Source of the DNA: Mytilisepta virgata
Lineage: Eukaryota; Mollusca; Bivalvia; Mytilida; Mytilidae
Assembly: GCA_028015205.1 (NCBI GenBank)
Contig: CM051514.1
Span: 30,644,150-30,708,149, forward strand
Direction of reading: 5' to 3'
DNA length: 64,000 bases
The notes under the pieces were generated by a model. It saw nothing but the letters and a program-made list of their open reading frames with translations, made no database searches and had not been told where the DNA came from. The stretch's first letter is position 1; each line of letters starts with the position of its first letter. This document shows, in pieces, positions 46,101-60,400 of this stretch. Made by a program: the position numbers and the translations under genes.

Positions 46101-49100
46101 TAGATTACCTAGCTAAAGACCAGTGTAAGCTATAATAATTACTATCAATTGGTGTTCGGTCGTCCGTCTGTCTATCTTTTATCTTTTAACAATGTGATCT
46201 TCTTGAGAACCGCTTACCAGGAATTTGGCTAAGATGTTCCTTGTTTAGAATTATGCTGGACCAAAGTCGAAACCTCCCCCTTTTGAATTTGAACAATAAA
46301 CTCACTAAGGATCATTTTCCAAATAGGCTTCGTATAATTTGAAATATTTTCTTGCTGATTTACCAGTCATATCGATCTGCATCAGGTCTCGACATCTGAG
46401 AACAATTTTAAATTTGAAAGCGTAGAGTTTCCCATTTCGTCAAGTAGTCTCAAAGTAGAAGATTTTTTATAAGAACCTTTAAGACGAAGGGGTAGATGCA
46501 CGACAGCCGCAAAATAAATAGTTCATTTGACCATATAATAGATAGAAATCAGAATCTCGAAGGCCTAAAAGGAAAATGATGGAAAAAGTGTTTGGAGCTA
46601 AAAAATGAATGGCAACATGCAATTAAAAGAGAATTCGAATTAAAAATGTATATAAGAACGATTTTCATTGGACGATGGACTGAGTTAAATTGATATTTTA
46701 CTAGTTTAGGGCGCCTTACATTTTCATCCACCATTGTCGACAAACTCAGGAACCAGTGACACCAAATACAACAGTTATTCCCATTTTAATTAAATCATTC
46801 CAAATTGTATGCATATTGATTGGTATTTATGCTTTTAAAAAGGCCAGGGACAACTGGACAATTAGAAATGTAAGCTTCTAAGTGATAGGTAATTAAAATT
46901 TGTATGCTGGTTACATATAAGAAAAGTTCAATTAAGAAATGTTCGCTACTCAGTTTCAAAATAATAAGCTTTTTATAACACTGGTAAATATTGGTAGTGG
47001 ATTAATAAAGGAACTAAAAGAGTGAAAAAATTTTTAGGTACGTGCGTTTCTTTTCGAGATAGATATAAGGCATTGAAAATTTGGCGGGAAAATATGCTCT
47101 CTTGATTTTACATAGCTTTAACATTGACAAGTTCTATTTCTCAAAAACCATTAAATAATAACAAGGATTTTATAAGATTTTTACAAATTGTTTATTATTC
47201 TGCATGCAAAAGTTTTATGAAAAGAAAAATGGGTGTTAGCGGGAAAAAATAATTTATGGCATTTAAATGGATAAAACCAGATGATTCTGAACATCTGAAA
47301 AAAATTCAAAATTAACAGCGAACGTCCTTAAACATGTTAAAAGAATAAATCGGTTTCTTCCAAGTTCACATTTATCTAAATAAAGTGAGAGTAAATTTTG
47401 AAGATCATATAATAAACAAAACATATCATAGTTGTATTGTTGTAAGTTTAGTGTGAGGAAAGATCATTAGCACAAAGAGTTACTCACCACAAGGAAGGCA
47501 ACATCTTTGACCATCACAGCATGGGCCATTATCGATAGGGAAATTGGGATCGGTGCATGCTGCCGCACACTGTCCAGCTACTTCGCACACGTTTGGTGCT
47601 AAAATTATCAACATCAAAATCATTTGTATTTATAATCATTCGGTTAACACATAACAATATGAAGTAGGATGAAAGATTTACTGTTTCATAGGAAAATACA
47701 TACAACTGGTAGAAATAAGTATTTCAGAAACAAATTCACAATACATACAGTAAATACCGTTTGATTTTATTTGTAATTTATTGACGTCCTTATCAGAGGT
47801 GCTTTAGCGACAGGTGCGTATGTAAGCCAAAATTTGTTCCTATGAAAAAGGTTCCACTGAAACAAATTTTACTTGATATTAGTTCTGGGTGAATTTATTT
47901 CGTAGAATAATTTAAATTAAAATTATTCCACAATGAAAAATTTGCTCCGTGATTTACCTGGTGAAGTATGTTCCATTGATTATGAAATTTGTTCCTTACC
48001 TGGTGAAATAAGTTACATATTGTAACATTTGTTACATTACCTGGTGAAATTTGTTCCATATTGTGACATTTGTTCCAGAGGTTAAACTGACTTGTTTTCA
48101 TGCAATTAAATGCCATGAATATGTTTAAACCTACCTTTTGTGTTTACATCATCTTGGGTGAGTTTGAGTATAATTGTTTAAATTGCTTAAATAAAAATTT
48201 AAAATGTATCCTGATGAATAGAATGTTCTATGAATTTATTTTAAAAATTAAATTAGATTTGTAGTTAATACACATGAATGAAACATTCATAAATTTATTA
48301 ATACAATATAAAATTGAAAGGACTTATGGTTGATATATACTATACTATCATATTCATATAAAAAAGTGATATATAAATTATGCATATAAATAATGTATGA
48401 AGTGGTGTGATCATCAATGAACAGCTACTGGACAACACAAGTTATCGGTAACTCTAAAACAAGAACTAAAGATATGAATCACCCTTAGTCTTAGCAAACC
48501 ATGAACGAATTCATGTTGACTTATCTTACCCCTAATTGTCTTATATGTCGAAGACCCTAGAGGAGTATACACAAATTTCGTTCATATTATTATGAAATAT
48601 GTACCGGAATAAATTTCACGGAATGGAACATTTTTCATGTGAAAAATGTTCCATTGGAACAAATTTCATGTAAAAAATGTTCCTTTGGAACGAATTTCAT
48701 ATAACAAAAGTTCCACTGGAACTTTTTCACACCGGAACAAATTTTTTGTTACATATACTTTATAGGGCCAATGTTTCGAAACCCAAAGTGCACTCTGAAA
48801 TCTGGAAAATGCCAATGAATGTGCACGTCTGTAATGCATACTTCCATCTACAATTTTTGGTCCAACAATGTATTAAGTTACCCGTAACTTTAGAAAATCG
48901 TGTCAGAGTAGTGACAATCACACTCAAAATCTTATTTTATCGCCAAAACATTGACTACTAAAGGGGTGATATATCCATTTGGTATTTCTTGACTTTACCT
49001 ATATGTCTTAAGATCTATCTGCATATGTATATCTGGGTAGTTTATATAAAACTGTCACTTATACCACATAAGTCATTTTGGTATATGTATCTATAGACAA

Positions 49101-52100
49101 GTCTTTGATAAAACCTGTTTCAATTATTATAGTGTCATAAATATGATCGGTATCTTTATTAACGTAGGCTTATCTTATTTGTAAATCCCAAGTCCTGTGA
49201 ATCTCATTTACTCACCAACGCAGGCAAGGCAACATTTTTTCCCGTCACAACAGGTTCTGTCAGGATTTTCAAATTCATTTGCCAGGCAAGTATCCCTACA
49301 CAAGCAATCGTTATCTGTAAAAAATAAACTGAAAATTTAGTTAAATTGAGACCTCCATAGATGTCTCACCACTAAAATCATGTTCGACTTCGAATTCTTG
49401 AATTTAGACAAACTAATTAATTAAATTGAATAATGTCGCTACAGTAGTTTTATTTGTTTGTTTATTTATTTTTTTGTTTTTTTTTTTGCAGTCTTAAAAA
49501 CTATCCACGATTTAAATTTATGGGAATGCCAGATAAACCAAATTCTAATGCGTTCTTTTTATTTTCCTGTTTTTACTATATATTACTCTATTTTATTAAA
49601 ATGATCGGGCGGAGTTAACCTTTCATTTGCATAAAGCCATTCGAGTTCATTTTGTATATATATATGTTCAGGACAACCCCAAACTCCGGGAAAGTGACCA
49701 TATCCGTTCCGGTACCACATACCTCCTCCACTAGTGGAGGAACGGATACGGACGGAACTGGAACTGCCGGGGAGTTTGGGACAACCTCCGTTACAAACAT
49801 TGAACTGTATTCAGTAATAAAGTTCAGTTAGACGAGTAAGGGTTTATGTTATGAAAAACAATTTTATTTGAAGCCAGGTATCTAATAATTATAAGGACAA
49901 CATTTATTGAAAATAATTTTGTTCACCATGGTTAAAGCTCCCAATACCAATACATATATAAGAGGATCAATCTCCATATAGCAGGTACATGGATGCATGG
50001 GTCATTGATCATAACTAGGCATATGAGATTAATTAGGTTACGCGACAACTCTTCTGTGATTACTGCCCTGATGTAAACTCTGCTCAATCATGTGAATAAA
50101 AAAAAAAATTTGAGTAATAGAGTTGAAAGCAAATCGTTCCACTGTATCATGATATTCAGGTGCTTAAATTCAAAGCCATTCTGACATAGGTAAATAGCAC
50201 GATATAGTGAGATACCAGTATAATAGTTGTATCTATAATACTAAATTTACGAATTAGCCGAATAGGCGGCAAAACGCGTGGTTCAAAATAAACGATGTAT
50301 GGTTCAGATTATAAAGGTTATTATCGGATTTGACAATCTGCATTTATAAATTTTAAACTGCAGTTTTGTTTATGTGCAAATGGAATTTGCATGGACTTTT
50401 CCGGTATGAATTCTCCCAACATATCCCTTAGAAGGTTCTCGAATGCATCATTTTAACACATTGATTTAAATAAACAATTATGCACATATTTTAAATGTAT
50501 TTTTGTTTGAAATTACGGAAGAAGAATAGAACATATTAAAAACATTCTCCTTCGAGTGGGATGTTTCCGCTTCATGTATTCAGGATTGTTTTTTCTACCG
50601 TTATGCAATTTCTCCTAACTATAAACATATGAACTTTGAAGATTATGAAGAAGTAAGGCAAAGTTCAGAGGAATTACTAACTTAGTTGGTTTTTGGATTG
50701 CTCGGATGTTTACTTTGCACAAAGTGAAAAAACCATCCATTATCCATTTTTACATTATTTGTCGTGTGACCTGTCTAAATATATCTCTACCATACAATTC
50801 CCTGTAAGCCCTAGATAAAAATATTTTTAACAAATGGTCATCTTTATCATTAATGACGAAATTTTTCTCGGACATCTTTATAAACGTGGACAGCACAAGC
50901 AGCCGCACACTAAAAATGCTTTTATCGTTTTTGGATTTATTTGTGAAATTAAGCCTCGCTTGCCCTGCCCATGATGACAATGAACAATTGGAACAATTAT
51001 TTTCCAAAAATATGCTCTACTTAACTCACGGCATCTTTTGAAAACTTCATCCGTCACTAAGGAAATGTTTATTCATATTCTTTTTCATATTTATTCTGAA
51101 TGAAAACGGTAATGCATTATGAAATGTGTATGTAATGAAAGCTTTTCATCAAGTTCCAGTTCAGAATTTATTGTAACATAAACATATTGACAATTTATGT
51201 GGTTGTATTTTCGTCATAGATTTTGACTATGATGGAACCTTAAGGTACATTTTGGTAATTCTACGTGGCATACAGTCTACTTCATCAGTGGATACATCTT
51301 CGGTAGTAACGAACAACCGTATGACAATTAGGTCACGTTGACCTACATTTCACGCTTCATTGACTTTGGTTAAAGTTTGCATTAACATCCATTTCTGGAA
51401 TACTACAGCATATATAGACATGAAACTATCAGTTGATACCACCTACTTGACAGGAAAGTTTATGGGAAGCCTGCCACAACATCCACATTGAGTTCCTGTT
51501 CCACGAATGCCATGGCCGCAAAAACTTTTTAAAGTCAATATGGCCACCACAAAAAAAAATGCTTATTTTCCCGCGCTCGCGCGGGTTCAATGTCTAGTTG
51601 TTATAAGATAAGTGCTATTTGTAATATATGAATCATAATTTTCACCAAATAAACACAGTAACACATTAATCAAAGACATTTTTCGAACATCCATAATAAT
51701 AACATATTTGTGCTATCGACAGATTATTGACAATGCCCATGTTAAAACCATATATATATATTATATATACGTCTAAAGTAATAACCAACATTCGAACTAA
51801 CTAGATGTTGGACCAAAAATAAATTAAAGATACAATGCAAACTAAAAAATAAATAAATGTCTAAAAAGTTTCAAAATAAAACAAATAAAATTTTGAATTA
51901 TAATAATGATTCAAAGTTAGCAAAATTTTCGGATCACTGATGAAGAATCTCAGTAATCCGAAAATTTTGCTTTGCAACGTGACAGCACCGATGAAGGATC
52001 TCAGTGATCCGAAAATTTTGCTGAGTTTGAATTATTGTTATAATTCAAAATATATTTGTTTTATTTTGATGTTGTTATGCAACTTTTTAGACATTTATAT

Positions 52101-54407
52101 ATATATATATATACGTCAGAGGCATAATGCAATTCCATTACCTTCATTTTAATGCAACTGCAACAATTTGCAACTACTTGAAGGAAAGCAATTTTTGACC
52201 TTTGAAAGGAAAGATTCTTAAAGGCTCTCAACTCAAAGGAAATTACTGGCCGAATTGATATCATCGGATTTTTTTAACACCGAGTAAAAGTGGTTTCTGC
52301 TTTGAGACCGTTTTTGAATTTGTCTGAGACTTGGCATTTTGATAAATTTGCAGACAAGGTTAACAGAAAACATCAACATATTGATTCTTGTATACCGGGT
52401 AACCTTTGATGTCAGGGGTTGTTGTGAAAAGTGTCCATATTGGTTTGTGCCAAGTCCCTTTTTTTTTAAAACTGATTTGATCGTCGTAATTATTTTCAAA
52501 TGAACAGAGGCTGTTTACGCGTCTTATTTTGGAGCTCTGAATTATTATTTATTTTGAATTCTATAGACATACTATACAGCATTTTACTTATTGAATCCAT
52601 TTTCTACAAAAAAGAACTATAAGTAACGCAACATTTGTGTCTATGTATGAAAACTTGTTAAGGGGAAAAATGATAATGTTGTCCTTTGTCAATACTTTGT
52701 TCAAATGTTGACACAAGATAAGAATAAGAATATTTTATTTCCAGTCAAGGACCCACTAGGGACAGAATATTAAAATGATTAAACATGATAAACATATAAC
52801 AATGATGTAAATAGATAATTCATACAAATTTAAAATATAGCAAAATATATGAAGTAATTGCAAATTACTAGATTTTTAGTAAAATGACTAGGTACATTGT
52901 ACCAGAGCTGCATCAGACCACCTTGGGAAAAATATATAAATAAATAATTTTTTGTTTTAATTAAAAAACAAAACTTTCTCTAGTGTTCAGTTTAAAATGC
53001 ACTATGTGGTCATGACTCATATTTGTTCAATATAAAAATACAATATATGTTAAATATTTTTGTAAAGATCAATAAGGAGTCCTCATTGTGACCAGAGCAT
53101 ATGGGTGATACATTTGTCATCCAGATGCAGAGGTCACTAAGGGTCAATGCTACAGGACTCTACACATAAAAAATGGACATAAGATAATTATAATAAATAG
53201 TTACACTTTGGATGGTCCTCCTCATGATCAATGCACAAAGACAATTCATTTCAAGTCATCCAAATGCACAGATCATCAAGGGCAGGTGGTAAAGGACACT
53301 TAAAAAAAATAAATAAATATGTTGCGAAACAGCTCATGCGACAATAGATAACAAGAGAAATAAATGGAAATGGTGAGCTGTCAAAAGGGGCATAAAACGA
53401 CTAAAATGTATGAAATACACAAGTCGAACAAAACCAAAATTATAAAATCGTAAAAAAAACCAACAAACTAAAAAGTTAAAAATACTCAACATTTCGACCA
53501 ATATGGTCTTGATCATGAGTATGTAAAAAAATAAAAATAAAAAGGTGTTGACTCTTTGAAACCCAGAGCAAGACTGAGTCGGTACATATAATGTAAACAA
53601 AAACAAAACAAAAAATTTTTGACGTGGTTGTCCTCAATAAAAAATACTTCATAAATGGCAAGGTAGATAGTAAAACTATATAGTAAAAATAAGTAAAATA
53701 ATATATTTGACGTTGTGATGTATAGAAAATGTACCATATAAGATAACTGTACCGCAAAATTTTTTTACATTAATTCCACGCGGTCGGAGTGTCCCCAGGC
53801 TAAAAATTATTTTCTGCTCAAGGCGTTGTCGGTATTGTCTTCCTCCGTTAACTGTCCTTAAAACGGTTACGCGGACGTCTGACGAGCTGTGACCAGGCAA
53901 TCGAAAGTGATTGCCAACTGGACAATCAGTTCCATTCTTTATAGAACGCAAGTGTTCTGCAAAGCAGTCACCAAGGCGACGACATGTCTCTCCGATGTAT
54001 ACCTTATCACAATTCGTACAGACGATTACGTAAACCAAATTATTATCGGTACAGATATACCCATTAATATTCCAACTGTTAACTACATAATATATTTCTG
54101 TTTAAATTTTATATTTCAATAATCTTTAAACCACATGTATATAAAAGTAATAAACTATTTGTTTATTGTTTCAACAACAGTTATTTTAAAGCGGCTTTGT
54201 AGGTCAAGGGAATAATTGCTAATTAAAAAATATATTTTTAGGTATTGGCAGATCAACTATACCTCAAAATTTCTTGCCATATTTCGTCGTTTACATCAAA
54301 CAATGACCAAGGCTTTGTTTTGTTTTGTTTTTTTTGCTTTTTAGAGCAAAATTGAAACAAACATTGAATATTTCATCATTTCCCTTTATCTTTTTCAATA
54401 TTTTTAT

Positions 54408-54439
<32 letters not shown>

Positions 54440-57400
54440 GATTGAATGGGTTTAACGCCACAGTAAAAGATTGTACAGCTTATATAGGTCATTGTGGAGC
54501 GGTTTTATATTTGTTAACGTAAGGTTTTAAGTTTGTTATTTTGCTTGTTCCGAATTTGTTGGATTTTTTGTTTCTTTGCTGCTTTTGTGTATTATATTTG
54601 TAAAAAAAACAGGGACCATGGCAAACAACAATAAAAAAAAAATGTTTATATTGTAAAATTCCCTAAAAATTACGAACAAGAATCATTACAAATTAAAAAG
54701 ACAAAAGAAGCCCATATGGCAAAATGCTGGGTACATTATTCATGGCATTTGCATCACGTGACTTCAGCCCTTTTAAGCAAATTACCTCCCTTAGTTGTAG
54801 ATCGAAAATGATAAAATTGTTTGAATTACGGATAATCGAGTCTTTTTCCGTCTCCGCTCTTAAACTAATGTGTCTATGAAAACTTCCTTTGGCGGATATT
54901 TACAAAGTGTTTGTTTAATTCTGAGGGGAAAGGCTTCATATTTGAAGGATTACGCTATGGGAGACTTGAAATTACCATGTTTTAAAAACATTTTGGCCGA
55001 AAAGTTATGAAAGCAGGTGAGATAAAACTTATTTCCTCATTAAATTCATCCTCCAAAGTTGTTCTCTGTATGCGGACAATTTATGTATTATCTCGCCTTG
55101 TATCTGTAGTTTGAATTTGCATTTTTAACTAATTTTTGTTAATTCATATAGCAGTTATACTACAGTTACGCTTCAGTTTTTTAAACTGAATTGGCCGAAA
55201 GTTTTCAATGCTGACAATGTTTATTTGCACACGAAAGGAAAGCTAATATTGTGTAGAATGTACCTATATGCGGACAAATTGCTTATGAGTTATAAGAATT
55301 TGAATATTTGCATTTTTATTTTTTGGGGCAAGTTTAATGCATTGTAATGAATGTCGTCAGAGAAATCCAAAATGGCCGCTATGCAAATTACCAAAGTACC
55401 CGCAATTTTGCCATATGCATGAAAGAGAAAATATAATTTAGTAAAAAAAAAAAGGAAACCATGTGTATAGTAAAAAAACAAAAAAACAAAACAAAACAAA
55501 CAAAAACAAAATCGAAACAAGCAAAATAACAACCTTAAAACCTTACGACAAAGACAGTTACAAAATAAAACCACTCCCTAACGACCTATACAATCTCTAC
55601 AATATTTTACTTCCAACTAAAATTAAAGTTAACAACAAAATTAAAGATTAAAAAAAGGTTTCGGATTCAGTCTCGGTTTCGGCTCAAATATTGGAAATGT
55701 CTAACATTTACTGGGTACACATTTTGAGATAGTCACACAGAGTATACAAGACATCAGTGTTTTCAGCATTTAGTAACTAATAAAGTTTTGATTTTTATCT
55801 TAAAATTAGTACAGGCCTTGTCTATGATGAGTAACAACTTATTGCGGTCAGTTATCATACCTTCACAATTAAACAAAAAATGAATTTCATCCTCAACTTC
55901 ATTCTTGGAGCACCGAGTACATACCCTATCGTGTCGGCGAGTGCCCTTATATCTGCCAGTTTCTATAGCCAGTTTATGTGCTGATATACGAAATGTGTTC
56001 ACAGTTTTTGATAAGTGACAAATACTTTTCAAATCCAAATTGCCCTTTTTAAGCGACATATGTACATAATTAATCATCTACATGGTTATCATATGGCAAA
56101 ATGCAGGGTACTTTATTCATGGTGTTTGCATCACGTGACTAATCAGCCCTTTTAATCAAATTACCTCCCGAGATCGAAAATGATAAAATTATTTGAATTA
56201 CGGATAATCGAGTCTTTCCCAGTCTCAGCTGTAAAACTAATGTGTCTATGAAAACTTCCTTTGGCGGATATTTACAAATTGTTTAATTCTAAGGAAAGGG
56301 CTTCAGATTTGAAGGATTACGCTATGGGAGACATGAAATTATCATGTTTTAAAAACATTTTCTCGGAAAAGTTATGAAAGCAGGTGAGATAAAAGTTATT
56401 TTCTCATAAAATTCATCCTCAAAAGTGGTTCTTCGTACGCGGACAATTTATGTATGATCTCGCCTTGTATTTGTATTTGTAGTTTAAATTTGCATTTTTC
56501 ACTAATTTTGGTTAATTCATATAGCAGTCATACTACGGTTACGCTTCAGTTTTATAAACTGAATTAGCGGAAAGTTTTCAATGCTGCCAGTGTTCATTTG
56601 AACACGAAAAGAAAGCTAATATTGTGTAGAATGTACCTATATGCGGACAATTTGCTTATGAGTTATAAATAAGAATAACAATATTGCATTTTCATTTTTT
56701 GGACAAGGACAATTGTGTGAAATGACTGTCGTCATAGAAATCCAAAATGGTCGCGATGCAAATTAGCAATGTACCCGCAATTCGGCCACATGTTTAGTTG
56801 TTGAGTCCATTCTACTGAAAAGTATTCCTTAAGACAGGACATACATTTTAAGTGAGTTTACTAATACTTATTCGCAACAAAATGCATTTTTTTGCATGAT
56901 AGTCTGCAAAGCAGATTACCAGGAACGAATTTTGGATTCATGAAGATCTAGACTGAGATTCAGTAAATGCATCAACAAGAAGTTGTAAAGGACAGTCAGA
57001 TCTTTACAGTCTACAATAATACAGTGCATCAAATTTATTTCGGTATTTTGTGATGTTTTATGTGTATATGTTTACACATTCTAGTTATCATTTCACATAT
57101 GACTTACCAGAACATTTACAACACTTGTCTCCTTCATTGCAACAACTACCAGCTGGATCCTCCGCTTGAGTAGAATTACAAGTCGATTTGCAATCACAGG
57201 CAGCATCATCTAAGAATATTAGAAAAAAAAAATCTAAAGTAAATAAAGGAATTAATTTTATGGACTTTTTTTAAACATACCTTCATTTTCACCTGCACTT
57301 ATATATAGTACAGAATATAACATGTGGTAGACAATTACTTAAAAATTATTGTAGAATGCTTACCGGATAGCACAAATTCGACCTAACGGTTGATCAAAGA

Positions 57401-60400
57401 AAATAAGACCAAATTGGCGATTGGACATCAATGGACGAAAAATTGTAAAGGCAAAAGAAGCGTTCCTGCAATTTTTCAGTTCTTTGATCGAATGTGTGAC
57501 AAGCGGCTTACCTGCACATATACAACACACGTCGGAATCACTACAACAGAAACCACTTTCATCTATCGCCCTTTATAAGCGACATATGTACATAACTAAT
57601 CATCTACATGCTTATCATTTGGCAAAATGCAGGGTACTTTATTCATGGTGTTTGCATTACGTGACTAATCAGCCCTTTTAATCAAATTACCTCCCGTAGT
57701 TGTAGATCGAAAATAATAAAATTATTTGAATTACGGATAATCGAGTCTTTTCCCAGTCTCAGCTATTAAAATAATGTGTCTATGAAAACTTCCTTTGGCG
57801 GATATTTACAAATTGTTTAATTCTAAGGAAAGGGCTTCAGATTTGAAGGATTACGCTATGGGAGACATGAAATTATCATGTTTTAAAAACAGTTTCTCGG
57901 AAAAGTTATGAAAGCAGGAAAGATAAAAGTTATTTCCTCATAAAATTCATCCTCAAAAGTGGTTCCTCGTATGCGGACAATTTATGTATGATCTCGCCTT
58001 GTATCTGTATTTGTAGTTTAAATTTGCATTTTTCACTAATTTTGGTTAATTCATATAGCAGTCATACTACGGTTACGCTTCAGTTTTATAAACTGAATTA
58101 GCGGAAAGTTTTTAATGCTGCCAGTGTTCATTTGCACACGAAAAGAAAGCTAATATTGTGTAGAATGTACCTATATGCGGACAATTTGCTTATGAGTTAT
58201 AAGAATAAGAATATTGCATTTTCATTTTTTGGACAAGTATAATTCTGTGTAATGACTGTCGTCAGAGAAATCCAAAATGGTCGTTATGCAAATTAGCAAT
58301 GTACCCGCAATTTGGCCACATGTTTAGTTGTTGAGTCCATTCTACTGAAAAGTATTCCTTAAGACAGGACATACATTTTAAGTGAGTTTACTAATACTTA
58401 TTCGCAACAAAATGCATTTTTTTGCATGATAGTCTGCAAAGCAGATTACCAGGAACGAAGTTTGGATTCATGAAGATCTAGATTGAGATTCAGTAAATGC
58501 ATCAACAAGAAGTTGTAAAGGACAGTCAGATCTTTACAGTCTACAATAATACAGTGCATCAAATTTATTTCGGTATTTTGTGATGTTTTATGTGTATAGT
58601 ACCAGGGCAATTCATGGAGTGCGATACTGTGGGAAACCGTGGTTCTTTTTTGTCTTATTTTTTAATCGTTTCTTTCTGTAAACATGTAAAATAAAGAAAG
58701 TCACCGGCACCAATCATCGCCCAACCCCTCTACCCCATGCATATGCCCCCTTACGGAAACATAGAAGAAAACACGCCGAGTTCCCAAACCTTTGTTTAAA
58801 CTTAAGGTCTTCGGGGTCTAGGCCATAATATGGGTGGGGGAGTTGGGCCATGAGTCACTAGTAGTAGTGTATGGGCTTTCATTTGCATAAAACAAACGCC
58901 TGTGGGAAAATTGCGAAAATTTGCCAAAACAGCACATAGCCTGAACCCCCCTTTTATCCCTGGGTTGAATTCCCCTTCTAAAAATACTAGATTCGCACCT
59001 GCCCCCTGCATCCACCTATGCACACAATCGTAAAATTGGAACTTTCACATAAATAAAAAAAAAATTGAAAACATTAACTCATGAAAAAAACTCGATCGAC
59101 TATCCGTCCACTACATATGGCACTTGCCTAGCCATGACAATTTTTTATTATTACTGTATAGTTTATTAACAATTTAACATATTTCATTACTTTGCCTCTT
59201 TTAGAGTATAATCAACATACCGCTATAAAAATATTCTATCAGCTATTTTTACGCGTGTATATTTTTACTTCCTGGATTCCTAGATCAGATGACTATTTTT
59301 ATCTACAGCAGAACCACACCGCCACCTGGCGTTAATTCGGTTTTCTTGGCTGTTTGACATAGGTAGATGTTTGCATTTGTCCGTTGATTTTATTTTAAGC
59401 TGTTCGTTTAACACCGATGTTCATTAGGTTTGCATTCAAGTCTGTTGATTTTATTTTTTTTTTTAAATCAACAGCCTAAAATAAAATTAACAGACTCCAA
59501 TGCAATCTAATGAACATCGATGTTAAACGAACAGCTTAAGGATGATCGCTGGTCTAATAGGAAATAAATAGGATTTGAAATAGGTGTTTTCATTTCACGG
59601 TAGTAAACAAATAAGCAAGAAAAAAATATAGGTTCATGTGCTCATTTTAGAGTTATAAAGCCTTGAAAATTTGCAGGAAATAGGTTTTCTCTGGATTTTT
59701 CATTGTCTTTGCATTGGCATTTTCAGTCTCTCAAAAATGTATGAACAAATAAAAAGGATTTCATAAAATTTTGTCAAATACCATTTTAAGGTATATATGA
59801 TTAAATTATAAAAGAAAAAGTGGGGGTTCATGGGCAAAAAATTTAATGTTTACGAAATGGATAAAATCCGAGGATTTCGAAAATCTGACAAAAAGACCAA
59901 AACATGTTCAGCGAGCATCCTTAAAATAAAATCAACGGACAAATGCAAACATCTAACGTATAACCGAATTAACGCCAGGTGGCAGTGTGATTCTTCTGTA
60001 GATAAAAATAGTCATCAAGGAATGCCGGAAGTAAAAATATACACGCGTAAAAATAGCTGATAGAACATTTTAAATTTTTTTGCGGTATGTTTGTTGATTA
60101 TACTCTAAAAGATGCAAACTACTGAAACGTGTTTTTTAATTAACTATATAGTAATAAAAAATAATTTTGTCATGGCCAGGCAATTAATTGTGCCATGTAG
60201 TGGATGGATCGTCGTGCAGCAATATTTGTCGGTTTTTTCATGATTCCTTGAGATAATGTTTTCATTTTTTTTATTTATGTGAAAATCTGGAAGGCCTAGC
60301 TTGTTAATCAATTTTACGATTGCGTTTATATATAGGCGGATGCATGGGGCAGGTGCGAATTTATCTAGGATTTGTTTTAAAGGGGACCGGGATTAATAAA

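Noticed and set aside
53334..53757. Several overlapping minus-strand frames of 74-93 codons downstream of the Penelope endonuclease
   Set aside because: They are aromatic-rich translations of AT-rich 3' untranslated sequence and shadow one another.
57357..57499. Possible extra exon between GCAG (57474) and GTAAGC (57363) on the minus strand
   Set aside because: Open in one frame but has only one cysteine and no module signature, and it does not fit the phase 1-1 rule.
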